Below are positions 11,926 through 22,389 of a stretch of DNA of 64,000 nt, piece by piece. How positions within the stretch are numbered: position 1 is the stretch's first letter; each line of letters starts with the position of its first letter. The position numbers and the translations under genes were made by a program. The stretch comes from Nymphaea colorata (taxonomy: Eukaryota > Streptophyta > Magnoliopsida > Nymphaeales > Nymphaeaceae). The notes below the pieces were generated by a model that worked only from the letters and a program-made list of their open reading frames with translations, was not told the origin of the DNA and did no database searches. The stretch lies in assembly GCF_008831285.2 (NCBI RefSeq), contig NW_022204507.1, positions 248,001-312,000 on the forward strand, read 5' to 3'.

Positions 11926-13340
11926 TGTTTGCTAATTTTCTTTGCAACTACTAAAATTCTTTTTTGTAAATTAGAGACTTCAATATTTGAAAATCATAGT
12001 CATGAAAGTGAACAATATTGTTTCACATCAGCTGCTAAATATTCTTGCTAAATTGATTTTTCCTTTTATTTTTCCTTCTTGTTTGAGGTTATGTGAAGTG
12101 ATTAATAACTCAAATAAGAGTTGGATGTTAAACCTTAGACTGATGGTATAAGCAATTATAAGAATTAATTGGCCCAAATTGCCAAGTGATTGGCGCAAAC
12201 AGATTCAAGTCCATATCCAACTCAAGAATGCACATGTCAACTTTTAACTGTTTTAACATAAGAATTTAAAATATTTTTTTATTTTTAATTAATTTCTATG
12301 CATTTTCTAATTTTGCAATGACTATAATAATATTTTTTTGCAGATTCACAACCGATTCAACTAAATCAGTCATGAACCATTTGCATCCTTGCCGATTCAA
12401 TTAATAAACCATTTTTTTACAACACTAGTTGGTAGGGAGGGACGGAGAGAGAGAGAGACTTGCAGATTGTTGGATATTCTATCAAATTTTTGATGGAACA
12501 CCCCATGGTCCAGAAAGGACAATTTAATTTATTCCATAAATTTGAACATAGTAAATTACAAGTAAACATCAAAATTTTACCAAAACATATGCCGTTTAAA
12601 ATTTTGAGATCCACTCTCTAAAATTAATTACTTTCCTGTATTTTTTCCAAGTACCATCTTTTAGTGCTTCACCTTTTTAACTATACAATCAAAAGGTTGG
12701 GAGACTATCCTTCTAGTAGGATTGGACAGGAACCACTAGATCCTCATTTTATCAGTAGCTCATTTTCATCATCTTATTGAGTAAATCTCATTTTTAATCC
12801 TCCTATTGATTCTTTAGAAGCTATTTCAAAATAAGATTAATGTACTTCTTGTTGTAGAGAAGATCGTGTCATTATGTAGATGTTTAATTGTTGGATTTAA
12901 ATAGCATCCAACAATTAAATAGCAGCAACTTTTTTGGAATTGCTTGGTTTAAATAGCATATCTGACCACTTCACATTTCATAGGACAAAAACACAGTTTT
13001 TTTTCCCTTTCACAAATTGCCTAATCAAATAATTGCAATGAGAAATATGCATGGGATAAATATGCAAAAATTTAGACATATGAAACCATCAATCTAGTGG
13101 CCTACTTTGAGCAATATTTATTTCAAACACTTAACTGCCAAAGTACATGTGCCATATCATCAAGAAAACTAAATATGTAACAAATGTATATTTTTTGAAG
13201 CAAAATCTTTTAAAGACATAGCACACAAAAATAATCTTCCAACATCCATGACTTTATAACTATGAGATGTTATGACAAACTATTAATAACAAACCTCTAA
13301 GACTACATATAAAATCAAGTCAACAAAGCCAAAACTTAAA
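11926..13340. other. Non-coding part of block beta copy 1
   Basis: AT-rich sequence shared with about 35350-36815. It includes a (GA)n patch near 12445 and the direct word pair AAATAGCATCCAACAATTAA. No open frame is conserved between the copies. Confidence 0.5.
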
Positions 13341-13346
13341 ACACAA

Positions 13347-13466
13347 TTAGAAGACAAAATTTTTCATAGTTATTAAAACTTTTGACATATCTTGTACCAG
13401 TTTGGCATCATCAAACCATCTCAGCAATGTAGCAGCTGCATTGCCAACTATTCTATTTCCAGTCAC
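13347..13466 (-). pseudogene. Exon-like fragment of unknown gene, copy 1
   Basis: On the minus strand a polypyrimidine tract and TTTTCAG precede an in-frame stretch reading VTGNRIVGNAAATLLRWFDD and then AKLVQDMSKVL. This looks like a genuine exon behind a splice acceptor rather than random sequence. I do not recognise the protein family. In copy 2 the acceptor AG is lost (TTTTCGG) and an extra G shifts the frame. The fragment was probably already dead or died after duplication. No neighbouring exons were recognised. Confidence 0.4.
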
Positions 13467-13929
13467 CTGAAAAGGGAAAATGGGGTGAGAATTTGAAAAA
13501 GTTATCAGTACAATGTTAACATTTGCTTTATTGCAGATTATATGAAGCAATCCCAAAGTCATCTTACATCACTACTGCACGAAGTGAAGTGACTCAAAAT
13601 GCACAGTTTCAATATTATACATATAGGTGACGAAACATTTAATACTACCAAATATTCATTGCAACAATTTCCGTAAACATCTGTGCATATGCATGCAATT
13701 ATTATTATTACGGACATGCTTATAAGCACATTTTAGTTTTACTTACCAATGAACTGTAGGCACACAAAAATAACAAATTGGACAACTCTTGTATTTTTAT
13801 ACGACATTTATTTAGTCCCCAATAATAAAACAACAACAACAATATCTCAAGTTGTATGCTTGTACTAGACGTATGAATCTATAATTATTCATAAATTGAT
13901 ATAGGAACAACCGTATATTTGTCAAAGTG

Positions 13930-15130
13930 CTTTACTTGGCCATTGTTTGTTGTTTTCTTGTCTTCCATGAGATTATATAATTGTGTAGATAGGTGAGATA
14001 TTCTTGAGTTCAACTTCAGATATCCTAGCTAATTTGCTCCAAAGAACACATGTAGATTAAGATTATGTATTTTTGAAATATGTCCTCAATTATCTTGAGT
14101 GGAATTTTTTATGAAGAAACAAGTTTTATTATTTCATATGCCATGTCCATCTTTGGTGAACAAAATGCATTTTAAACATCCAATGGTACTCTTGCATAAA
14201 GTAGCATCTTGAAGTACTTCACTTCGATATTTGGACAATTTTATTTTAGGAGCAGTAGGAGCATTGGTAGGATTTTCTCAACTAAAGCAATTCTTTTGAT
14301 AGGATTTTCTCAACTAACGCAATTCCTTGCGAGAAGATCTTTTATATATTTCCTTTGTGACAACACAATGCAAATATTATCCTAAGTTAATTCAATGCTT
14401 GAAAGGAAAGTTAGGGTGCACAAATCGTTGATGGAAAATTCTTGAGAAAAGCTTTTAGTAAGATTTTTTGTAGCATTCTTGCTGCTACTTGTGACTAGGA
14501 TATTAGCTACATAATCCAATGCTAGTCATTCCTATATATTTTTTTAAGTAAACTAAATATTGATGAATCAAACTTACATTCTTCAAAATCGTGACCAAGT
14601 AAATAGCCTTAGAATCTATCAAACCATGCCTGAGCCATGTCCTTTAAATCATACAAGGCTTTCTTGAAGTTGTGTAAGGAATGTGGCTGCCTTCGGTCAA
14701 CATGCCCAGTGGTTGCATCATGCAAACATCCCCTTTTAACTTTCCATATAAAAAAAGCATGATTGATACTACACAAGTGTGTAGGCTATCTTTTATTTAG
14801 AGTGGACAACAATTCTTAGTGAGATTGGTTAGTAACAAGATTAAATGGCTCAATGTACTTTATCCCCACTTGCAAATGACACCCTTAGTGACTAGCCCAA
14901 CTTCCAATCTAGTTATAGAGCTATCTACATGTCTCCTTATTTTATAAATCCACTTGCACTCTGATGATGTTTGAAATATTCCCTGGTGGTACAAGTGACC
15001 ATATTTTTTTTTGGACAACTACATCCATTTTTTGTTGCATAGCTTGTTGCTATTCAACATAATGACTTGACTGGAAAAAGTCTATTGGTTCATATGGGTC
15101 TAAGATTAGAATGAGTTGATTCTCAATATC
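13930..15130 (-). pseudogene. Ty1/Copia RT-RNase H remnant, minus strand, copy 1
   Basis: Read from 15130 downward the broken frames give, in order: QQAMQQKMDVVVQKK and CKWIYKIRRHVDSSITRLEV (the start of Copia RT, family pattern CKWVYKIK...ARLVAKG); KLKGDVCMMQPLG (DLKEEVYM.QPPG); LSQRKYIKDLLA (pre-RNase H); STIGCLKCILFTK; and NYIISWKTRKQTMAK (the LISW..KKQ.TVA RNase H motif). Multiple stops and frameshifts are present. No LTRs or integrase were recognised around it. An old dead insertion within block beta, duplicated with it. Confidence 0.7.
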
Positions 15131-16890
15131 TTGGATTACAATCTGAAATAAACGAGGGTTTAGTGTAACATTGAGATATTGTGTGATCATATGGTGCATA
15201 CAACTAGGCTCAATAGTAGAAAATAATGAAGTGGGAGAATTTAGGTCTAATATAAATTAATGCCCACCTTAGATTGAGATTGAAGGCTCGGACTTTGGGT
15301 TATAGGAACTAGAGTGGTAGAGTGTGGCTATCGTTTTGAGGAGAACTGTGGCTATTAACTTGAGAAGAAGACCATATAGGATCATATTGCTTGGTTTTAC
15401 TTGTGGTTATCGAGGATGAAAAATAGGAAAAGCAAGAAATTATGGTGGTTGGATGTCATTGGTTGGGATGTATATTTCTATTGTCCATGGATACGTTTGA
15501 TCACCTACCTCCTACACATTGATCGGAAGCTTGTATTAAACTCCTTAGACTTTTTAATCTTCCTTGTCATTTGGTGCCTTGTTACATTAGTAATATTACT
15601 TTGTATCTTCAAGTAAGAGATAAGTCCTTCCATGAGGCTTTCTAGGATGAATTCAGCCATTTTTCAATGTTTGTTTGACCAATGGCCAAGCAAATGCTGG
15701 CAAAAAAATGAACATCTTACGTTACATGACCATGCAATTACTCTTAGAATCTCAAAATCATGAATCCCTCTAGCAAAGGGGAACCAAACCATGGCCTCAA
15801 TTATATTGTGATATCTGAAATCACTAAACCACTCCCCTCAAAAGCAGGGTATCAAAAAGTCTCTGGTGATAGAGGCATCCCAACATCGCAATCCTATGAA
15901 TCTGACATATTTTGATGCCCTTATCTCCCCCATTTTCCTTACCACATAAAAATGTATAAGCCCTATACCAACATGCATGATGCAGAGGAAGATGGCAATC
16001 CCTTTCCATGGGGTGAAGTCTGGAGGTAGGGGCATTTTGATTGCAGAAATTCGTGAATGTAGCAGACAGATGAGGCTGATTTAGTTGATTGAAATACATT
16101 GTTTCTTTACGTAGAAGCAAATGAAAGGTTATTCATCATCATGAATTGCCAAAAAGGTACAACATTCTAGAGCGTAGTTCAATATAACTAATGAGAATTT
16201 GGAGAATAGCCTATCCTATAATGGCGGTGAACCATATTTTCTTTTTCCTTTTTTACCTTTCATGATTATCTTTTCAGCATCATGTTTTCTCCTATAGGAA
16301 TTAGCCACTATGGTTGCAATGAGGCCGGATTGAGGTAAAAAAAATTGCAAGGTGTATTATTGCCAAAAAATCATGATAGCATGTGCTTAATATTAGTTAC
16401 ATTAATGGTGGTGACTAAAGGCTGCTACTATAGAGTTCTTGTGAAAAGTTGAGTGGTGATATGTGGAAAATAAAATGCTATGCTCTGATTTGTCTACTGC
16501 CCAAGGTAGAGGGTGATTTATAATTTTTGTTTATTCCTTGACTAGCATTATATCTATACTCATATTGATGTTTTCCTCTTGAGTTTTCTCATGTTTCACA
16601 AAAAATGGCTTTGGTCAACATTTTGAAATGTGCGAACTGATATCATAGAAATGGCTATGAAACTTTGCATAAATTCAAATGTGATTAACATCTTGTATAA
16701 TATGTAAGGCCTACATTGTGTACACTAATTTCAAAAATACCATCATCTTCCAACATCACTCTTATGCTTGAAATAAATACTTTAGTTACCAAGAGAAGCT
16801 CAAATACTTTCTCTGGTTGCACAACCCATTTCCCTCATGCTGAGTATTCATGTAAATCGATTGATCATTTGACGCAGCATATAAGTGAAT
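15131..16890. other. Block beta sequence upstream of minus-strand Copia
   Basis: It is shared with about 38470-39640. The minus-strand frame at 15824-16120 (98 codons, MLLRKETMYF start) overlaps the copy 2 region 39220-39500, but indels there disrupt it. No family was recognised; it may be the degraded 5' half of the minus-strand Copia or its flank. Confidence 0.35.
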
Positions 16891-17219
16891 TACCATTGTT
16901 TTAAAATATGTATTACATATACAGAAAAGTAAGCAAAAAAAAAGACGCAAGTTTTTGCCTTCACCTTACTACTTATTCTCATTTCTTGGTTTCATGTTTG
17001 TGTGAGGTTTGTGAAACCGACCTTCAAATTGTGGTAATATTGCCAAGTTACATGGGCATTACAGGTCATTATGGAGAGTTGCTAAAGCAAGGAGCTCCTC
17101 TAATTTCAGGAACCATCAAGAAAAAGAATTTGTGAAAGGGAATAAACTGGGATGGAAAAAAGTTATAATACTCTCAACTTGCCCTATCATTAGTGCCTAT
17201 TTTTAGTTGTAACAACTAT

Positions 17220-17960
17220 AAATTTTGGCGTATTAAAAAGAATGGTTATGAAGATACCGAACAAACAAATGCAGCAGACAAATCAACCAAAAAAATACTG
17301 GTGCTAAAAAAGGATGCGAAGGCATTTTTGGTATTATAGAAGGTTGTGTCTGATGTGATTTTTCCAACTATTGTTAGTGCTACAAAGTCCAAAGACCCTT
17401 CGCTACTTTTGAAACTTCATGAGGATGAAAAGATTAACCACAAAATTTAAACTTTATGAAGAGAGTCTAGAAGCTTGACAAGAAAATGGTGAGTTCAAAA
17501 ATTTTTAGGCTAGACCATTTATTATTTTGAAACAAATGAAGACTTTTGGTGAGGTTATAAATGAGCAAAAAGGTAGTTGAAAAAGTCTTGAAAAGTCTCC
17601 CCTCTAAATCTGATCATGTTCATATTGCAATAGAAGAATCCAAGGATTTGTCTATGTACTTTATTGATGACTTAAGAGGGTCTCTTCTAGCTCATAAACA
17701 ACATATAAATAGGTCAACAGCAAAAGCCTTTCAAAATTTATTAGATATTTCAAAAGAAATGAATGGAAGAAGTGATCAAAAGAACGAAGGAAAAAGTCAA
17801 GGACAAGGAGCCTTTAGAGGAACCACTCAAGGGCATGGTAGAGGAATGAGAAGATCTTATGGTGCTTTTCGAAAGTGTTTTGACATAGCAGGAAGGTAGT
17901 TGAGATCAATATTTTAGAGGAAATTAGTTTCATGTTTGCAAGAAGTTTGTCATATCGAAG
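17220..17960 (+). pseudogene. Copia gag (UBN2-type) remnant, copy 1
   Basis: Broken frames translate to NYKFWRIKKNGYED, KKDAKAFLVL and DVIFPTIVSATKSKDP. An open stretch from 17561 follows: VVEKVLKSLPSKSDHVHIAI then EESKDLS...GSLLAHKQHINRS. This is the conserved order of plant Copia gag (family form VVEKVLRSLP.KFDH...IEESKDLS..EL.GSL.AHE.R.NR). No CCHC zinc knuckle is seen; the C-terminal end is a low-complexity G/Q/R-rich stretch. In-frame stops before 17561 show it is dead. Confidence 0.75.
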
Positions 17961-18069
17961 CCAAATGTTGTGAAAAGGAGAAGCAGTAAGCTAGTTTTGT
18001 TGAACAAAATGAATTTTTTTTGTCTTATGTACATCTATGAGTTTTAAAAGTTGAACATGTAAAATATAT

Positions 18070-18420
18070 ATAGTTTGTAGATAGTGGTTATAGTAACCAT
18101 ATGACATGTGGTATTCAAAAATATTCATGAGACTGTAAAGCTTGATATGTGGCTTGGAGACAACAAAAAAGTCAGTGTAAATTGCAAATTGAATAGTTAA
18201 TATCATGATGTGTACTATGTTCTTGGGTCAGCTGAAAATTTATTTATTGTGGAGCAATTGATCCAAAAGGCCTACACCCTTTTATTTGAAAATGATGCTT
18301 GTAAATTTGAAAATGTAAGCAGTATTATTCAAATTAAAAAAATTGTTTTTAAAATAATCTGGATAGGTGATTGTGCTTTTATTTCCAAGGTTGATCTTAA
18401 TTGTAAGCTATGACATATGA
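18070..18420 (+). pseudogene. Copia protease remnant, copy 1
   Basis: FVDSGYSNHMTCG at about 18074 matches the retroviral-type aspartic protease start (DSG.S.HM) of Copia polyproteins. KLDMWLGDNKKVSVN, HDVYYVLGSAENLF and VEQLIQKAYTLLF follow in family order. The catalytic DSG is intact, but a frame break after position 18110 and later stops inactivate it. NCKL.HMR at the end resembles the start of the GAG-pre-integrase region. Sequence then jumps to post-integrase motifs. Confidence 0.7.
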
Positions 18421-18489
18421 GGTATAAATGAATCTTTATTGGCTATTGTATTGACCTAGCTAAAGGTTCTCATCTTGATAATCCTACTA

Positions 18490-19265
18490 CTAAAAAACTA
18501 ATTATAAGAAGAGATGCCATTTTAATGAAAAATCTTGTTATAAATGGGTAAAAGATGAAACCGTGATACTACAAATTGATGAAGTTGACATACAACTAAA
18601 CCATCTTGATGAAGCAGCATCATAAAAAAAATCAAAAGGAGGAGATGAAGATTCAAATTAAAGACCCAACTATGGAAGATATAGAGTGTACACTTGGTGA
18701 TAACACCCACCCAAGAAAAGCATGTTATGTGTGTCTTTGCTTTTGCTACTATAGAACTATTTACTTATGATGAAGCATGTGTAGAAAAAAATTGGATAAA
18801 TGCAGTGAAAAAGATATGCATGTTATTGAAAAGACATGACACATGGGAGCTTTCCAATTTGCAACTAATGGGTCTATAGGTTTTATACATGATGCTAAAG
18901 AAAAGGTGAAAAAATGTGAAGCAAGATCGATAGCTAGATGTTTTGTATAAAAATATGACATTAATTTCATTGGAGCTTTTTCACTTGTTGCAAGATTTGA
19001 GACAGTAAAGATGGTTTCTTCAGTTGCTGCCCAATTCACATGGAAAATTTTTCAGTTATTTGAATGAGAGGTATATGTTGACCAACTACCTGTGTATATC
19101 ATTAAAGGAAATGAAGAAAGGTTTATAAATTATAAAATTGCCTTCGTACATTAAAAAAAGCCGCTTGTGCATGGTATAGTTACCTCAAAAAAAAAACTTA
19201 TCAAAATGGTTTTCAAAGGAGTGATAGTGAACCTTCATATACCTTTTGAAAAAGTTTAAACTCAT
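18490..19265 (+). pseudogene. Copia post-integrase and RT remnant, copy 1
   Basis: DNPTTKKLIIRRDAI (about 18480) corresponds to the region just after the Copia integrase core (YNP.TKK.I.SRDV.F). TYDEACVEKNWINAVKK and DTWELSNL are the RT entry motifs. CEARSIARCFV corresponds to .KARLVAKG, and KKPLVHGIVTS to KQAPRAWY. Stops and frameshifts break the frame throughout. The absence of an integrase catalytic core between this and the protease is shared with copy 2. Confidence 0.65.
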
Positions 19266-19339
19266 GAATTGCAAAAGGTTGCGCAACTCCAATTGATATC
19301 AATGAAAAAGTGACTGTGGATGCTATGGATGTTGGAATG

Positions 19340-19960
19340 ACGAAAGATAATGGAAGGTATTTTTGAAACATGGTTACTCGATGCACATTCAGCCAGATAT
19401 TGTGTTTTAAATAGGTTTCATCAAGATTTGTGCATCACGCATCGGTGCAACACCGTGGTACGGAAAAAAGGGTTCTTCGTTACGTTTGATCAGCCATTAA
19501 TTATGGAACTTTTTATAGACCTATTCCAAAATTTGCTTTAGTTTGTCATACCAACATCGATTGGCAAGTTTAAGCGTATGACCCAAAAAGGCAAAGTTCA
19601 ATAGCCTTATTTTCATTAGAACCAAAATATATTGCTGCTATTACTACTACATGCCAAGCAATGTGGATGAGGTGTATTTTAAAAGATTTACATATGGAAT
19701 AAATAAGTCATACTCAGCTTTATTGTGATCATAAGTCTACCATTTCTATAGCAAAAAATCTTACCTTCTATAAAAGAACTAAGCAAACAGAGCTGAGATA
19801 TCTTTTCCTCGGAGATGACGTTGAAAAAAGAGAAGTTGTGTTGAAGCAATGATTTTCCAATGAGAATGTTGCCAACGGTCTTATAAAACCATTATCACCA
19901 TCAAAATTTGTTGCGTTTAGAAAGCCCGTTGGTTTGCAAACATTTTTCACATTAAGGGGA
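19340..19960 (+). pseudogene. Copia RNase H remnant, copy 1
   Basis: Readable pieces include HTNIDWQV (for SDADWAG), EPKYIAAITTTCQAMW (for EAEYIA...Q..W), LYCDHKSTISIAKN (for CDN.SAI..AKNP), RTKQTELRYLFL (for RTKHI.IR.HF.) and VEKREVVLK. All stand in the correct order. The catalytic Asp of CD(N/H)KS remains. Stops interrupt the frame repeatedly. Confidence 0.7.
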
Positions 19961-20599
19961 AGAAATGTTAGTTACTCTTCAAGTAGAAATTTATGAGTAT
20001 CCTATGTGGGTAGCAACTATGGTGATCGTGGAAGTTTCAAGGACCTGATAGTTTATTATTTTAGGGGACTTTGCGCAGCATGCATCTCCTCCAAAGCATG
20101 GTGTTTTTTGGCGGGTCGTTTTTGAGTGGTGTTTCAAGATGGCAGGGTGAGCCGTGAGGTAGCATTGCTTCCTTTTCTTTCCTTTTTGCTTCTTAAATAT
20201 ATGGAGCATACCTAAAAATTAGTAAAGAGAAAAAAGAAAATAGCATTTTTGAGTGGTATTTTTGGGGTATGTTTGTCTAAGTTTCTTTAAACCAACCTTC
20301 ATCGTGATGCCCTAACACCCAGCATGAATAGTGGTCCAAGAAGGGAGGAGGTGGAGACCATCAGAAGGGCGCCGTGGACCTTCATTGACATGTGACCACC
20401 TGAAACCTGCTACACTTTGTTATTCTTTCGGATTGTGTGCAATATCGAAAAGGAAAACTCGTGAATTTCTCCGTGGTGGGGGTCAAGTATCTGGAGATTC
20501 GACAGCCATGAATTAAATGGACACTCGTATCTCCGGGAACAAAGAACAGAGAAAATTACGAAACTAAAAGCACTACCCACCTGCTTAACAAAGGATGAG

Positions 20600-20755
20600 G
20601 GAGAGGGCTATGCCCAGTGAGGTAATGCCCCGTACAAGGCATGGGAGCGGGTGCCGACTACGAAAAGACTGGGCAAGAAGGGTTGAGGTATGCAAAGCCA
20701 TTATCAATTCCCTTTAATCGTGCTGCTTTGGGAAGTAATTAGGGAATTACTCTTA
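20600..20755 (-). pseudogene. Frameshifted partial copy of the 43171-43611 ORF
   Basis: It aligns on the minus strand with the C-terminal half of the ORF at 43171-43611. At least two single-base deletions (GCACCAG to GCCCAG, ACGTGGGC to ACGGGGC) break the frame. Similarity ends at GGGAATTAC, so the N-terminal half and promoter are absent. This is a truncated relic formed by the duplication boundary. Confidence 0.6.
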
Positions 20756-20830
20756 ACAAAAATACTATGAAGGTCTCAAAGTGATTTACTTGGGAGGTGA
20801 AAAGTCATGTTTGTTGGGAGATGAAAAGTC

Positions 20831-20930
20831 NNNNNNNNNNNNNNNNNNNNNNNNNNNNNNNNNNNNNNNNNNNNNNNNNNNNNNNNNNNNNNNNNNNNNN
20901 NNNNNNNNNNNNNNNNNNNNNNNNNNNNNN
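20831..20930. other. Assembly gap (100 N)
   Basis: Exactly 100 N characters, the usual placeholder for a scaffold gap of unknown size. It sits 75 bases to the right of the block beta copy 1 boundary, so the breakpoint could be an assembly effect. Confidence 0.99.
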
Positions 20931-22386
20931 TTTCTTCAAATGAGTAAAAACTGAGAGAGAGAGACGTGAGAGCGATAGGGGGTAGGGCACCGTCGGGTGC
21001 CCTCCCCTTTTTCTTTCCACCCGGGTCGGGTCCTCACTTGTGGCTGGACCCGACCCAATAGTGAGTTAACATCTTTAGCTGGGTAGACAAAGTCATCACA
21101 TGTGTAACCAACTTTTCCTTTTTAATTGTATTCAACGGAAGAAAAGGATCTCTGTTTGGTTGTTGTAGAGGTCATTGCCAAGGTGACCCAGTGTCCCTTA
21201 AGTTACCTGCCATGGTTATGGAAAAATAATAGGTTCTCTTGCAAGTGTTTTAGGTTAGAATTTGGCAAGGTTGCCCAGCGGCCGTTTTGTCTAGGTCTTC
21301 CTTTTCAACTTGCCCAGAATGGGATACGCAGCCACAGAATATCTCACAAAATTGAAAAAATAAAAGAAGCAGGCTCATAAACTATACACAAAAGCTATGC
21401 TTGATCAAGCATATGTATTGATGAATACATTTTACTTCTATGTAGTGGCATGTGGGAAGATTTATCTTTAAGGAGATATATATAGAGGAGAATTGCCATC
21501 TTCACTTGATCAGTTGGTATTCAAAGTGGAGAGTTGTGGAAGAGGATGGTGCGTGCTTGAAAAGCATGGTTGAATGTTAAGGCCAATATCATATTTCTGG
21601 TGTTCAAGCTTGCCATGGCCTCAACTTGTAAGTGGGAAGCGCCTTGCAAATTTTAATAGTCTTTGGGCTTAAAGATCAAAATCCACGGACTCCTGAGTGC
21701 TTAACTACGTGCGGAGGAGATGAGGTTAGCCATCTTGCTGTATGAAGGACTAAGGTTAGAAGATACTCAAACTTTTGTTTAGACTGAATGTGACCATTGA
21801 AATTATCAGATTAAATGGAGCAGGCCTTTAACCTCTAGTAGAGTACTTCACGAGGTCCTCGTAACTATCTTGTCAGCAGATGTAATATTTGTAACTCGAA
21901 TAACGAAGTCTTACTCATCTATTTATGGGGTTGGACTGAAAAAGAATATGGGTGGATTTTGAAAAAAAAAAAAAAACACAAAGAGACGTTGGATTTCCTT
22001 CTTTCTTTTAACTATATGGTTTTTGTTGGAAGGATAATAATGCTACTGCTCATAGGTGTATCCACTAATGGTGCACCGGGTGAAGCTTGTCAGTTGCTTT
22101 GGTCAGACTGTATGGAGTTTATCAGCTTTGCAATATTGTCACCAACAAGTGAATTCATAGTATAGGTGGTTAAATCTTGCCTTAAAGATACAATACATTA
22201 TGCATCAAACATTAAAGAAACGGATATACGTTAAGGTGGAAGTGATATGCTCAGCCATAGTCTGTATATGTTATGTGTTAGATGTCATTATTAGATTTCT
22301 AATTGGTAACATCTGCATTGGTGAGTGTACATGTGCTAGTCCTAGCAGTGGACCACATCCTTAGATGAACCAAGGTTGATAGGAAC
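20931..22386. other. Unclassified stretch between gap and Harbinger element
   Basis: It starts with a GC-rich piece containing CCCGGGTCGGGTCC and GGACCCGACCC (about 21018-21057), an inverted repeat like those in the Copia LTR at 48.8 kb. It may therefore be an LTR edge next to the gap. The remainder has only short unconvincing frames. Confidence 0.35.
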
Positions 22387-22389
22387 TAA

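Larger units (their letters stand above)
16895..20301 (+). mobile_element. Ty1/Copia element lacking integrase, copy 1
   Basis: A plus-strand LTR retrotransposon remnant. It has a truncated 5' LTR (about 16895-17026, ending AAACCGACCTTCA), a degenerate initiator-Met-tRNA-type primer site TGGTAATATTGCCA (17032-17045), then gag, protease, RT and RNase H remnants. A polypurine-like AAGGGGAAGAAA precedes a 3' LTR beginning TGTTAGTTACTC (19976) and ending AAACCAACCTTCA (20301). The two LTR types align only loosely, which implies an old insertion. Integrase core sequence is absent between protease and RT in both copies of block beta. Confidence 0.7.
10862..20755 (+). repeat. Segmental duplication block beta, copy 1
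   Basis: It is collinear with 34424-43359 in the same orientation. As a local example, 89 bases from ATGGGCATT at 17052 differ at two positions from the copy at 40153. It contains, in order: a minus-strand LINE, a SINE-like unit, an exon fragment, a minus-strand Copia RT-RNase H remnant, a plus-strand Copia lacking integrase, and the C-terminal half of a minus-strand ORF. The right edge is sharp: similarity stops after GGGAATTAC. The boundary falls 75 bases before the assembly gap. Confidence 0.85.
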
